DNA of 64,000 nt from Pseudomonas triticicola (GTDB lineage: Bacteria; Pseudomonadota; Gammaproteobacteria; Pseudomonadales; Pseudomonadaceae). The stretch lies in assembly GCF_019145375.1 (NCBI RefSeq), contig NZ_JAHSTX010000001.1, positions 496,001 to 560,000 on the forward strand, in the 5' to 3' direction. Below the pieces are notes generated by a model. That model searched no databases, had not been told where the DNA came from, and saw nothing but the letters and a program-made list of their open reading frames with translations. The translations under genes and the position numbers were made by a program. Shown here in pieces: positions 14,937 through 24,700 of this stretch. Each line of letters opens with the position of its first letter. Position 1 is the stretch's first letter.

Positions 14937-17283
14937 TCGGCATCCACTGATCGAGCAACGCGGCGAGTTCTTCGCGGCGAAACGGTTTGGCCAGATAGTC
15001 GCTCATGCCCGCCGCGCGGCAGCGTTCGCGTTCCTCGGACATGGCATTGGCGGTCAGCGCGACAATCGGCAGATTCGGCCAGCGCCCGCTCTGGCGAATC
15101 TGCCGACTGGCTTCATAGCCATCCATCACCGGCATGTTGCAGTCCATCAGCACCAGATCGAAATCGGCAAACTCCAGCTGATCCAGCGCCTCGGCGCCAT
15201 GCCCCGCCACCACCACATCGCAGCCAAGCTTGCCAAGCATGCCTTTTGCCACCAGTTGATTGACCGGGTTGTCCTCGACCAGCAGCACCTTGCCCCGACG
15301 CGCGGACGGCGAGGCGTCCGCTTGCGCTTCGGTGAGGGCGGCGACCTCCGGTTGCAGAATCCGTCGCAGATGCTGGTACAGCGCGTTGCGCGCCAGCGGC
15401 CGGGCCTGCTGCTGCAAGGGGGCGAGGGCGGCGGCTTCTTCGCTGGGCAGAAAACTGCCGTAAGCAGTCACCAGCAGAATCGGCGCGGTGATGCTCGGGC
15501 GCAGACCGAACAGGCATTCCGGACAATCGGTGATCAGCACATCCGGATTCAGGCCCAGCAGCGAATCATCAATGGTGCGCTGCGTGTATTCCAGGCCCCA
15601 CACCGGCAACAGGCTTTTCAGCAATTCCGCCAGGCCACTGCTGGCTGCAGTAATGGCGAGGACCTTGCCACGTAACGGCTGCGGAGGGAGGGCGCGAGTG
15701 TGGCAGGGCAGTGGCAGTTCGGCGCAGAACTGGCTGCCGAAGCCGCTTTCGGAACTGATGGTCAGCCGACCCTGCATCGCTTCGCACAGGTTGTACGTTA
15801 GCGCGAGCCCCAGCCCGGTGCCGCCGTACTGACGGGTGATACCAGCGCCGGCCTGGGTGAACGGCTGGAAGATTTTCACCTGCGCTTCCTGGGCGATGCC
15901 GATGCCGGTGTCGCAGACTTCGATGCGCACGCCATTCCTGTGCGCCGACAGACGCACATCGACGCGACCGAAGCGGGTGAATTTCAGCGCGTTGGACAGC
16001 AGGTTGCTGACGATCTGCCGCACCCGGGTCGGGTCGCCCAGCACCAGCGCCGGGAAGTGCGGCTCGATCAGGCAGGTCAGCTCTACGCTCGGCGCGGCGT
16101 TCTGCGAGAGCAGGTTGGCAGTGTCTTCGATCAGCGAGCCGAGGTCGAACGGGATGTTTTCCAGCTCCAGTTGCCCGGCGTCGAATTTCGACAGGTCGAG
16201 AATATCGTTGAGCAGTTCCACCAGCACCTTGCCCGAGTCGTGGGCGATCGACAGTTGTTGCTGCTGCTCGGCGTTGAGCGGGCCGTCCAGCGACAGCGCG
16301 ATCATCCCTAGCAGGCCGTTGAGTGGTGTACGGATTTCATGGCTCATGTTGGCCAGAAACGCCGAACGCGCTTCGGCCATGTCCAGCGCAGTGCGGCGGG
16401 CCACTTCGAGCTCTTCGTTGGATTGACTGAGGCGGGCGTTGATTGCCTTGAGTTCGGCGGTGCGCGCCGAGACGATGTCTTCCAGTTGCGCGAGGTATTC
16501 GGTGAGGCGGTTTTCCGCGGTGCGCCTTTGCTGGATTTCGGTGGCGATGTTTTCGAACTGCTGATTGGCGACTTTGACCAGCACGCCGATTTCATCGTTG
16601 CCGTGGCCGGCGGGGCACTCAAGCGTGGTCGGCTCGGCGCTGCGCGGGTCGCGGCCGCTGAGTTCACGGATGACCCGCACCAGTGGTTTGGTCAGCATCA
16701 CGTAGAACAGCGCCAGGAGAATCCCGGTCAGCAGCAGACTGCGGGCGAAACCGTTGAGCAGGGTGACTTCCGCGCGGCGCAAGAAGCGGCTGCCAAAGGC
16801 GTAAGTGTCGACTTCCAGTTTGAGGACGCCGAGGGATTCGTTGGGCAAATGGTCGAGGTACAGGCGATCTTCGAAATGACGCTTGGCGCCGAACAGGAAG
16901 TCGCTGATCAGCCGATAGCTGCTCTGCAGTTCCGGGCGTTTGACGTTGGCCAGCACGGTGTCGTTGTTGTCGATCAGTTGCGCGGCGATGATCGCCGGCG
17001 AGCGCAGCAGGCCGAGGGTGAGCTCCTGCGCCAGTTCGGCATCGATGTTGTAGGCGATGCGCGAGGCCGGATTGTGGCTGATTTCCAGCAGTGCGAGGAT
17101 TTCCCGGTTGATGGAAGCGTCTTCGCTGGCATAATCGATGCCGATCTGCAGCAGACTGAGCAGGGTGCCCAGAATGAACCCGACCAGCACGGTAAGCCTG
17201 GCTTGCTTGTAAGACAGCCGGTGGGTGAATTTGATATCCATGGGTTGTTGAACCACTTCCGTTTCCCTTCGCTGCTCAAGCAT
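14920..17283 (-). CDS. sagS: Hybrid sensor histidine kinase/response regulator SagS
   Basis: A 787-residue inner-membrane hybrid kinase. TM1 is residues 30-48, followed by a periplasmic sensory region (about 50-180), TM2 183-199, HAMP-like and coiled-coil 200-300, HisKA with FLANMSHEIRTP (His315), an HATPase with ICDTGIGI-like VCDTGIGIA and YGGTGLGLA, a degenerate receiver (540-640) and a true receiver KVLLVEDNPVNQ...LMDCNMPVMDG (Asp714, Lys766). Size and position beside ospR-gpx-msrB match P. aeruginosa SagS, which links surface sensing to the biofilm switch through BfiS and HptB. A start at 17241 (MDIKFTHR) is also possible; neither has a strong ribosome-binding site. Confidence 0.87.
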   Translation of the reverse strand: MLEQRRETEVVQQPMDIKFTHRLSYKQARLTVLVGFILGTLLSLLQIGIDYASEDASINREILALLEISHNPASRIAYNIDAELAQELTLGLLRSPAIIAAQLIDNNDTVLANVKRPELQSSYRLISDFLFGAKRHFEDRLYLDHLPNESLGVLKLEVDTYAFGSRFLRRAEVTLLNGFARSLLLTGILLALFYVMLTKPLVRVIRELSGRDPRSAEPTTLECPAGHGNDEIGVLVKVANQQFENIATEIQQRRTAENRLTEYLAQLEDIVSARTAELKAINARLSQSNEELEVARRTALDMAEARSAFLANMSHEIRTPLNGLLGMIALSLDGPLNAEQQQQLSIAHDSGKVLVELLNDILDLSKFDAGQLELENIPFDLGSLIEDTANLLSQNAAPSVELTCLIEPHFPALVLGDPTRVRQIVSNLLSNALKFTRFGRVDVRLSAHRNGVRIEVCDTGIGIAQEAQVKIFQPFTQAGAGITRQYGGTGLGLALTYNLCEAMQGRLTISSESGFGSQFCAELPLPCHTRALPPQPLRGKVLAITAASSGLAELLKSLLPVWGLEYTQRTIDDSLLGLNPDVLITDCPECLFGLRPSITAPILLVTAYGSFLPSEEAAALAPLQQQARPLARNALYQHLRRILQPEVAALTEAQADASPSARRGKVLLVEDNPVNQLVAKGMLGKLGCDVVVAGHGAEALDQLEFADFDLVLMDCNMPVMDGYEASRQIRQSGRWPNLPIVALTANAMSEERERCRAAGMSDYLAKPFRREELAALLDQWMPTTKAL

Positions 17284-17406
17284 AGTCGATCATGCAGGGA
17301 TACCGAGGTTCCCGAATCGCCTTGTAACAAGGCTTGCTGAGGCGATTTTATCTGTGTGTCGTCGCTGGATCGTCATCATCACTGTGAAAGTGCCCGAGGA
17401 GAAGAC

Positions 17407-18297
17407 GTGGATTCCCGATTGAATGCTTTTCTTGAACGCGCCGAGTCGGTTCTGGCGCGAATCGAACCACTGTTGCCGGCACCGCGCCCCGTCATTGACT
17501 GGAACACATGCCTGGCAGCGCGCTGGCAGCGTGACGGTCGCAGCGGCTACCTGTTGCCGCTGGAAGTCAGCCTCGACATGCGTCTGTCCGACCTGATCGG
17601 CGTCGACCGTCAGCTGGAGCAGTTGGGGCGCAACACCCAACAATTTCTTGATGGCATGCCGGCCAACCACGCCTTGCTCTGGGGCTCGCGCGGTACCGGC
17701 AAGTCTTCGCTGGTGCGTGCGTTGCTGGCCGAGCATGCCGCTGCCGGCCTGCGACTGATCGAGATCGAACGCGATCACCTGGCTGACCTGCCACGGGTGG
17801 TCGAGCAAGTCGCCAAATTGCCGCAACGTTTCGTGCTGTTCTGCGATGACCTGTCGTTCGAATCCGGCGAAGGCGACTATCGCGTGCTGAAGAGCGTGCT
17901 CGACGGTTCGCTTGAGCAGGCCCCCGACAACGTCTTGCTGTACGCCACTTCCAACCGCCGCCACCTGGTGCCGGAAAAGGAAAGCGACAACGAAAACTGG
18001 AAGCGCGTCGACGGCGAACTGCACCCGAGCGAAGCGGTGGAAGACAAGATCGCCCTGTCTGACCGTTTCGGTCTGTGGCTGTCGTTCTACCCGTTTACCC
18101 AGGAACATTTTCTCAACGTCGTCGAGCACTGGATCGGCCAGTTGGCCGCCAAGGCCGGCCTGAGCTGGCAGCGCGACGAAGCACTGGACATCCTCGCCGT
18201 GCGCTGGGCCACCGGCCGCGGTAATCGCAACGGACGTTGCGCGTATCAATTCGCCCGCTACTGGGTGGGACTGAAATTGCTGGAGCACAAGGCATGA
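17407..18297 (+). CDS. DUF815 family ATP-binding protein (AAA-like)
   Basis: A 296-residue cytosolic P-loop ATPase of the DUF815 family. The GTG start at 17407 is preferred because GAGGAG lies 5-10 bases upstream; an earlier ATG at 17356 adds unrelated residues. Walker A is HALLWGSRGTGKSSLVRALL (about residue 93-112) and Walker B FVLFCDDLSF. A sensor-like LLYATSNRRHLVPE and an Arg-rich C-terminus GNRNGRCAYQFARYWVG follow. The biochemical role of DUF815 is not established to my knowledge. Its stop overlaps the start of the methionine-sulfoxide reductase gene (ATGA), so they are made together. Confidence 0.85.
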   Translation: MDSRLNAFLERAESVLARIEPLLPAPRPVIDWNTCLAARWQRDGRSGYLLPLEVSLDMRLSDLIGVDRQLEQLGRNTQQFLDGMPANHALLWGSRGTGKSSLVRALLAEHAAAGLRLIEIERDHLADLPRVVEQVAKLPQRFVLFCDDLSFESGEGDYRVLKSVLDGSLEQAPDNVLLYATSNRRHLVPEKESDNENWKRVDGELHPSEAVEDKIALSDRFGLWLSFYPFTQEHFLNVVEHWIGQLAAKAGLSWQRDEALDILAVRWATGRGNRNGRCAYQFARYWVGLKLLEHKA

Positions 18298-18776
18298 TTG
18301 ATTTGCAACAAAGCGGCCAGGGCCTCGAAGGCTACGGTATGTTGGCCGCGCAACTGGAATCGCTACTGGCGGACGAACGCGACTTCATCGCCAATGCCGC
18401 GCAGTTCTCGGCGTTCCTGTTCAACCAGCTCGATGATCTGAACTGGGCCGGTTTCTACCTCAATCGCAACGAAGAGCTGGTGCTCGGCCCGTTTCAGGGC
18501 CAGATCGCTTGCGTGCGCATCCCGTTCGGGCGCGGTGTGTGCGGCGCTGCTGCTGCCAGCCTGCAAACCCAGCGCGTCGAGGATGTGCATGCTTTCCCCG
18601 GTCACATCGCCTGCGACAGCGCGTCCAACAGCGAACTGGTTGTGCCGTTGGTCAAGGACGGACGCCTGATCGGTGTGCTCGACCTCGACAGCCCGAAGCT
18701 GGCGCGTTTCGGCGCCGAAGATCAGACCGGCATCGAGCAACTGGCGGCGATTTTCCTGCGCCTGACCGACTGCTGA
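18294..18776 (+). CDS. msrC: Free methionine-(R)-sulfoxide reductase (GAF-domain fRMsr)
   Basis: A 160-residue single GAF-domain enzyme that reduces free methionine-R-sulfoxide. The family's three cysteines are visible: IACVRIPFGRGVCGAA (two) and HIACDSASNSELVVP (third, the catalytic Cys). The Trp/Tyr of LNWAGFYL and Asp/Glu substrate ligands (DSASNSE) are also present. The ATG overlaps the stop of the DUF815 ATPase gene. With msrB and gpx 4 kb away it adds to a local set against sulfur oxidation. Confidence 0.9.
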   Translation: MIDLQQSGQGLEGYGMLAAQLESLLADERDFIANAAQFSAFLFNQLDDLNWAGFYLNRNEELVLGPFQGQIACVRIPFGRGVCGAAAASLQTQRVEDVHAFPGHIACDSASNSELVVPLVKDGRLIGVLDLDSPKLARFGAEDQTGIEQLAAIFLRLTDC

Positions 18777-21722
18777 TCAACCGCTGAGGCCAGCCTTGTG
18801 CAACAGGCTGGCCGTATCCACGCTGTCGATTTGCGCGGGATCAAGAAACCGCGTCGCGTACTGCATGTACACACCCTCATTGATGAACAGGCCGAACAGC
18901 GGCGCATCGATGTGCGCTTCACGGCACATGGTCGCCATGATCCCCAGCGCCTCGCTCAACGACTTGGCTTTCTTGTAAGGGCGATCGGCGGCAGTCAGCG
19001 CTTCGAAAATATCGGCAATCGCCATCATCCTCGCCGGCAGGCTCATTTCCTCGCGCTTCAGCCGTTTCGGATACCCGGTGCCGTCCATTTTTTCATGATG
19101 GCCGCCGGCGATCTCGGCAATGCTGTCCAAGTGACCGGGGAAGGGCAGGTGGCTGAGCATCATGATCGTCTGCACCATGTGATGGTTGATGATGTAGCGC
19201 TCTTCGCGGGTCAGCGTGCCACGGGCGATCTTCAGGTTGTACAACTCGCCGCGGTTGTACTTGTACGCGGGTACATCGAGTTTGAAGCCCCAGGGGTTGT
19301 CCTCGGGGATCAGCTCGTTCTTGTCGCGTTCGATCAGATGCTCGGGTTTGTCGGCAAGCAGTCTTTCACTGACGGGCAGTGTCGGCGCCGATGTTTTTGC
19401 CTGGCGGCGGTTTTCTTCCCAGGACACACCGAGGCGATCATCAAGTGTGCGCAGCCATCTGCGTTGCGCGACTTGCTCGAGGCGCAGCAGATCGGCCTCG
19501 GCCATGGCCTCGCCACCGAGATTGCAGCGGGCGACAAAGGCAAAATCGTCATCGAGCATCAGCAACTCACTATCACGGGCGCGGGCCAGCGCCGCTTCAT
19601 CTGCACCGTTCGCCAACGTCTGCCAGTAATTGATCCACACGTCACGCTTGAGCACCTCGAAGCGGGTGCGGATTTCGTGGATGCGATCGTTGATGGTCTC
19701 GAGCTTGGTGGCTTTGTCGACCACGTATTCCGGCGTTGTGACCTTGCCGCAATCGTGCAGCCACGCTGCGATGTGCAACGCCTCCCATTCATCCTCGCTC
19801 GGTTGGTAAGCGCTGAACGCCGGGTCCTGGCTTGCCGCAGCAGCCTGGGCGAGCATCAACGTCAGTTCCGGCACCCGCTGGCAATGGCCGCCGGTGTAGG
19901 GGCTCTTGGCGTCGATCGCGCTGGCGAGCAGTTGGATGAAGGCATCAAGCAGTTGTTTCTGCCGCGCTTGCAGGCGCTGGCTTTCGATGCTCACCGCCGC
20001 CGCGCCGGACACCGCCTGCAAGAAGGCGATACGGTCGGGGCGCAGCTTTTCCAGATCGCCCGGCGCGCCGCTGTCATTGACCAGCAGAACCAGCAGGCCG
20101 ATGGTTTCATTGTGCTGGTTGTGCAGGCGGATGCCGATCAGGTGAATGCGAGGTGATTCCATGGCCAAGAGGATTTTCTGCAAGTCGCCGGCCTGATCGA
20201 AGCCCAGATGGCTGACGGTATTGTTGGCGCTGGCCAATTGCTCGAACCACGCCGGGCCAGTGTTCTTATGCAGCTCGCGTCCCTCAATGTCGAACGCCTC
20301 CAGCTTCTGCGGCACGCCATCGATGACCAGTCCATAAGGCTCCATGCGCGCGCCGTCGGCTTCGCGCAGGTAGATCAGACCGGCCTGCGCCTGAGCGATC
20401 TGCACGGTTTCGAACAGCACACGTTCGAGCAGCGGGGCAAAACGGGTTTCGGCGCAAAGGCTGTCGGTGATGCGGAAGAAACTGCCCAGGGTTTCTTTCA
20501 TCCGCGCCATCGACAGGCTCAACTGATCGACTTCCAGTACGGGCGAGCGGCGCGCCAGCGGAGAACTGAAGTCGAAGCTGCGGATGGCATCGGCTTCCTT
20601 GACCAGGGTATGCAGCGGTTTGACCAGAATCCGCGAAATCACCCAGCCCAATGGCAGGCACAGCAACAGGATGGCGAGGGTGATCAGCGCGCCTTGCCAG
20701 CGCATCCGGAACGCATCCACCAGCAATTCGTCTTCCGGCACCAGCAACGCCAGTTGCAAACCTTTCGGCCCGCCTTCCTCGATGCTGGTGCGCGCGAGGA
20801 TCCATTGCCGGTCGTTTACTTGCAGACGCTTGCCGATAGTGTCGGAGCTGAGCAGCGCGTTCAGCTCAGGGCTGAGATCGGCCGCTCTGGCCAGTCGCGC
20901 GGTGCGGTTATCGACGATCAGGCGGTGGCTGTCGGGGTAGGCCACGGCGTTGCCGTCGGTGTCGTACAACGCGATTTCTGTCGAGGGCGTGACCCGGTGC
21001 TTGCCCAGGGCGGTCGACAGCGAAGCGAGGGTCAGATCGGCGCCGATCACGGCATTCTCGCCGCTGCGCCGGGCCAGCGTGGTGCCGACATTGTGGGTCG
21101 AGAAAAATACATAGGGCTCGGTGGTGATCTGCCCTGCCTGTTGCAGGGCGTCGCTGAACCAGGTCCGGCTGCGCGGATCGTACGGCTCTTGGGGATGCTC
21201 GCGGCGGTTGATCAGTGTCAGGGCCTGATCAAAGAACAGTGATTGCGAGCGTACAGTGCCTTGTGGCTCGTGCTCGATGCTCCAGACCTGATAGGCCGCC
21301 GCTTCAGGCGCCTGAAGCTGTGCCTTCAGAGCCGCAGTGCGCAGCGCGCGCACCATGAAGAAATCGCCATTGGCGTAACCCAGATACAGCGACGCCAGCG
21401 CCGGGTTGTCGGTCAGCGACTGGCTGAAGGGTCTGAGCAACGGCAGGCGTTGTTCCAGACTACTCGCCTGGGCCGCCGGGGTGTCCGCCAGCAGGCTCAG
21501 CAGGTTGCGGATCGGCTGATAGGTTGCCTGCAGATCGAGGCGTACATCCTGCTCGATGCGGTCAAACAGCTTTTCGCTGCTCGACAGGATGATCTGCGTG
21601 GTCTGGTGGTAATTGAACAGGCCCAGCACCACGCCCGTGAGCAATAAAAGAAAGGTGAACATGACGCTGATGTGCACGTGCAGCGGCAACCGGCGTTGCT
21701 CGGGGCGCAGTGGGCTGTGCAT
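18777..21722 (-). CDS. Cache-HAMP-GAF-HD-GYP phosphohydrolase with a large insertion in the HD domain
   Basis: A 981-residue membrane protein. TM1 is residues 18-37; the periplasmic dCache-like sensor 40-340 has ARTSIEEGGPKGLQLALLVPE near its end; TM2 345-362; HAMP 363-415; GAF-like 420-585; HD-GYP 600-970. The metal residues are AAWLHDCGK (656-660), INHHMVQT (847-848), GGHHEKMDGTGYPKRL (875-885) and MAIADIFEALTAADRPYKKAK. HD-GYP domains hydrolyse c-di-GMP, and the HHExxDGxGYP motif is intact. The HD motif and the next conserved His are about 190 residues apart, where a typical domain has under 40. Start ATG has GGAGA upstream. Confidence 0.88.
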   Translation of the reverse strand: MHSPLRPEQRRLPLHVHISVMFTFLLLLTGVVLGLFNYHQTTQIILSSSEKLFDRIEQDVRLDLQATYQPIRNLLSLLADTPAAQASSLEQRLPLLRPFSQSLTDNPALASLYLGYANGDFFMVRALRTAALKAQLQAPEAAAYQVWSIEHEPQGTVRSQSLFFDQALTLINRREHPQEPYDPRSRTWFSDALQQAGQITTEPYVFFSTHNVGTTLARRSGENAVIGADLTLASLSTALGKHRVTPSTEIALYDTDGNAVAYPDSHRLIVDNRTARLARAADLSPELNALLSSDTIGKRLQVNDRQWILARTSIEEGGPKGLQLALLVPEDELLVDAFRMRWQGALITLAILLLCLPLGWVISRILVKPLHTLVKEADAIRSFDFSSPLARRSPVLEVDQLSLSMARMKETLGSFFRITDSLCAETRFAPLLERVLFETVQIAQAQAGLIYLREADGARMEPYGLVIDGVPQKLEAFDIEGRELHKNTGPAWFEQLASANNTVSHLGFDQAGDLQKILLAMESPRIHLIGIRLHNQHNETIGLLVLLVNDSGAPGDLEKLRPDRIAFLQAVSGAAAVSIESQRLQARQKQLLDAFIQLLASAIDAKSPYTGGHCQRVPELTLMLAQAAAASQDPAFSAYQPSEDEWEALHIAAWLHDCGKVTTPEYVVDKATKLETINDRIHEIRTRFEVLKRDVWINYWQTLANGADEAALARARDSELLMLDDDFAFVARCNLGGEAMAEADLLRLEQVAQRRWLRTLDDRLGVSWEENRRQAKTSAPTLPVSERLLADKPEHLIERDKNELIPEDNPWGFKLDVPAYKYNRGELYNLKIARGTLTREERYIINHHMVQTIMMLSHLPFPGHLDSIAEIAGGHHEKMDGTGYPKRLKREEMSLPARMMAIADIFEALTAADRPYKKAKSLSEALGIMATMCREAHIDAPLFGLFINEGVYMQYATRFLDPAQIDSVDTASLLHKAGLSG

Positions 21723-21771
21723 TGCTGGCTCTCCATGAATGTTTAACTCACTGCTCAGCGTCCAAGCATAG

Positions 21772-24700
21772 TTAAGACTCGCTGACTGTGCCTTGATCGG
21801 CCAGGGTCAATTGCTGCTGCAGGGCCTGCGCCAGTTCGAGCATCGCCTGGCTGGTTGCCGCCCAGCGACGCGCCATCTCCTGTGGCGCGAGCGCTTGCTC
21901 GCAAGCGGCCTCAAGCTCATCACAACATTCAATCAGCCGCGAGGCCTGCGCGATGCGTGCTGCGCCCTTGATCTTGTGCGCAACCACTGCCAGCGCTTCG
22001 CGATCATCCTCGGGCGACAGCCTGAGCAGTTCCTCGCGGTCGAGGCGGCTGCTCTTGAGCAGTTCCATCAGCATGCGTCGGGTCTGCGCCGGGTTGTTAC
22101 CGGTCAGCAAGCTCAGACTTTGCAGGTCGAACACCGAGGCCGGTGATGCCGGCGTGATGCTGTCGATCCACTGTCCGAGCAGGGTCAGACTCAACGGTTT
22201 GAACAGGCAGTCGTTCATGCCGGCGAGCTTGCAGCGCTGGACTTCTTCCGGCTGGGCATTGGCGGTGAAACCCAGCACGGTGCACGGCTGGCGATGGTTT
22301 TGCAGTTCAAGCTGGCGAATCCCACGGGTCATGTCATAGTCGTTCATCAAGGGCATGTTGCAATCGACGATCACCAGATCGAAATGATCGGCCTTCCACC
22401 GTTCGAGGCCGCTGCAGCCATCTTCGGCAATGCTGAAGCGATGACCGAGAAACTCCAATTGCTGACACATGAGCAAACGGTTGGCCGGATGATCGTCGAC
22501 AACCAGGACATGTAACGGCGTTGTCGCAGGCTTGATCAACGGTTCGCTTTTCGGCGGATTCGCCTTTGCCGGCAGGCTGTCCAGCGGCAGCGATATGCAC
22601 ACCTGAGTGCCGATGCCGGGCTGGCTGCTCAACTGCAGTTGTCCGCCCATCATTTCGCACAGGTTGCGACTGATCACCAGCCCGAGGCCGGCGCCGTTTT
22701 TTGCCTGCCTACTGCCGTTGTCCGCCTGCGAGAACGGCTCGAACAAGCGCTGTTGATCTTCGGCGCTGATGCCTGAGCCGCTGTCCTGCACGGTCAGTTG
22801 CATCAATGTTCGCCCAGCAGCATCTGCCGGGATCAGGTCGAGGGTGATCCGCACGTGGCCGCTTTCGGTGAACTTGATAGCGTTGCTGACCAGGTTGGAC
22901 AGCACCTGCTTGAAGCGCAGCGGATCCAGATGCACATCCACAGCCGGGTGCGGCGGGTTGAAGACGACTTGCAAGGCAAGGTTTTTCTGCCGCGCGAGGC
23001 CGGCGAAGATACGCGCAACGGAGGTCACCGTGTCGACCAGATTGATCCATTCCGGCGAGAGGCTCAGACGTCCCGACTCAATGCGGGCAATGTCGAGGAT
23101 ATCGCCGATCAGCCCGAGCAGATCCTTGGCCGAATGGTAGGCCGTGTCGATCGATGCGCGATCGGGATGCTGCGGATCGATGCGTCGCAGGGTCAGTTCG
23201 AGCATGCCGATTACGGCGTTCATCGGTGTACGGATCTCATGGCTCATGGTTGCCAGGAAGGTACTTTTGGCCCGGTTCGCCTCGTCCGCCTGTTCTTTGG
23301 CTGCACGCAGTTTTTCAAACAATTGGCGGCGTTCACTGATGTCTATCCAGCCGCCGATAATCCCTTGAACGTCACCGCTGGAGTCGCGATAGGGAAGAAT
23401 CCAGTGGTAAATCGTCAAACGGCGGTTGCCGATGTGCAGGGGCCGGTCGAGGATCAACGGAATGCCTTCGGCAATGACTCTCTGGTAATCGGCCTGGAAT
23501 GCCTCGGCCTCGCAAGCGTTGCTCAGGGTGCCCTGCATCACGCCTTTGCCGATGATGTCCTCGCGTCTGGCGTTGAACGCTTCGAGATAACTGTCGTTGC
23601 AACTTTGCAGCAGACCCTGGCGATCTCGCACGTAGATCGGGTGCGGCGTGCCGTTGACCAGCGAGCGCATGAACTCCAGTTGATCGTTCAGCGCTCGTTC
23701 GGCAGCCTGGCGTTGCTTGATCTGGTGGCGCATGTAGGCGTTCCAGGTCAACAACAGCAGCAGAATCAGGCCGGCGGCCGCGACTACTTGATAGAACAGG
23801 CGCTGGTAGTTTTGCCAGATGTTCTGTGATGCCGTGGAGTAACCGCGCCAGCGGCCGTTGATCACCCCGAGCTCCTCGGGAGCGATGCTCAGCAGTGCCT
23901 TGTTGATGATCGAGGCCAGTTCGGTGTTGTCACGTGCGGTCGCCAGCGAGAAGGCTGCCTGACTGGTGCCGATCGTGGTGGTGATTTGCAGTGGCCGATC
24001 GAATATGCGCGATGAGATGAAATAGTTGGCGATCACCAGCGAGTTCACCGCACCGTCGACATGGTTGTCGGCGAGCATCGACACGGCGCTGAACGTGTCG
24101 GGGGTTTCGATCAGTTCGATGCCCGGAAAATTCTCATGCAAGTAGGCGACCAGCGGATTGCCTTGGGCGATCGCCAGACGCTTGCCTTTGAGTTGGCCCA
24201 GATTGGTCGGGCTGTCGGCGCTTTTGCGGGTCAGCAGCACGTAGGAATTTTCCAGATACGGGCGACTGAAACTCAGGTTTTTTTCACGTTCGGCGCTGGG
24301 CAGCAGGGCGGCAATCAGATCGGCCTTGTGGTTGTCGATCTGCCTGATCATTTCCGCATCGTTGCGGCTGCGCTGAATCTCGAAACGCAGGCCGGTACGC
24401 AAGCGGATCAGCTCGAGCAGGTCGGCACTGATGCCGCGGAAATTGCCGGCGCTGTCGAAGAAGGTCAACGGTGCGTAAGCTTCATTGACCACCACGCTGA
24501 CGACGGGATGCTGCTTGAGCCAGTTTTCCTCACGATCTGTCAGCTGCAGTTTTCTGTCAGTGAGCAGCAGGTCGCTGCCGGCGCTCCAGCGCTTGGCGAT
24601 GTCGTCGCGCTGACTGCTCGGGATCGCTGCGAGCACCGTGTCGATGATGCCCAGCAGCTGCGGATTGCTGCGCCGCACGGCGAAGCTGAAGCCATGGGCT

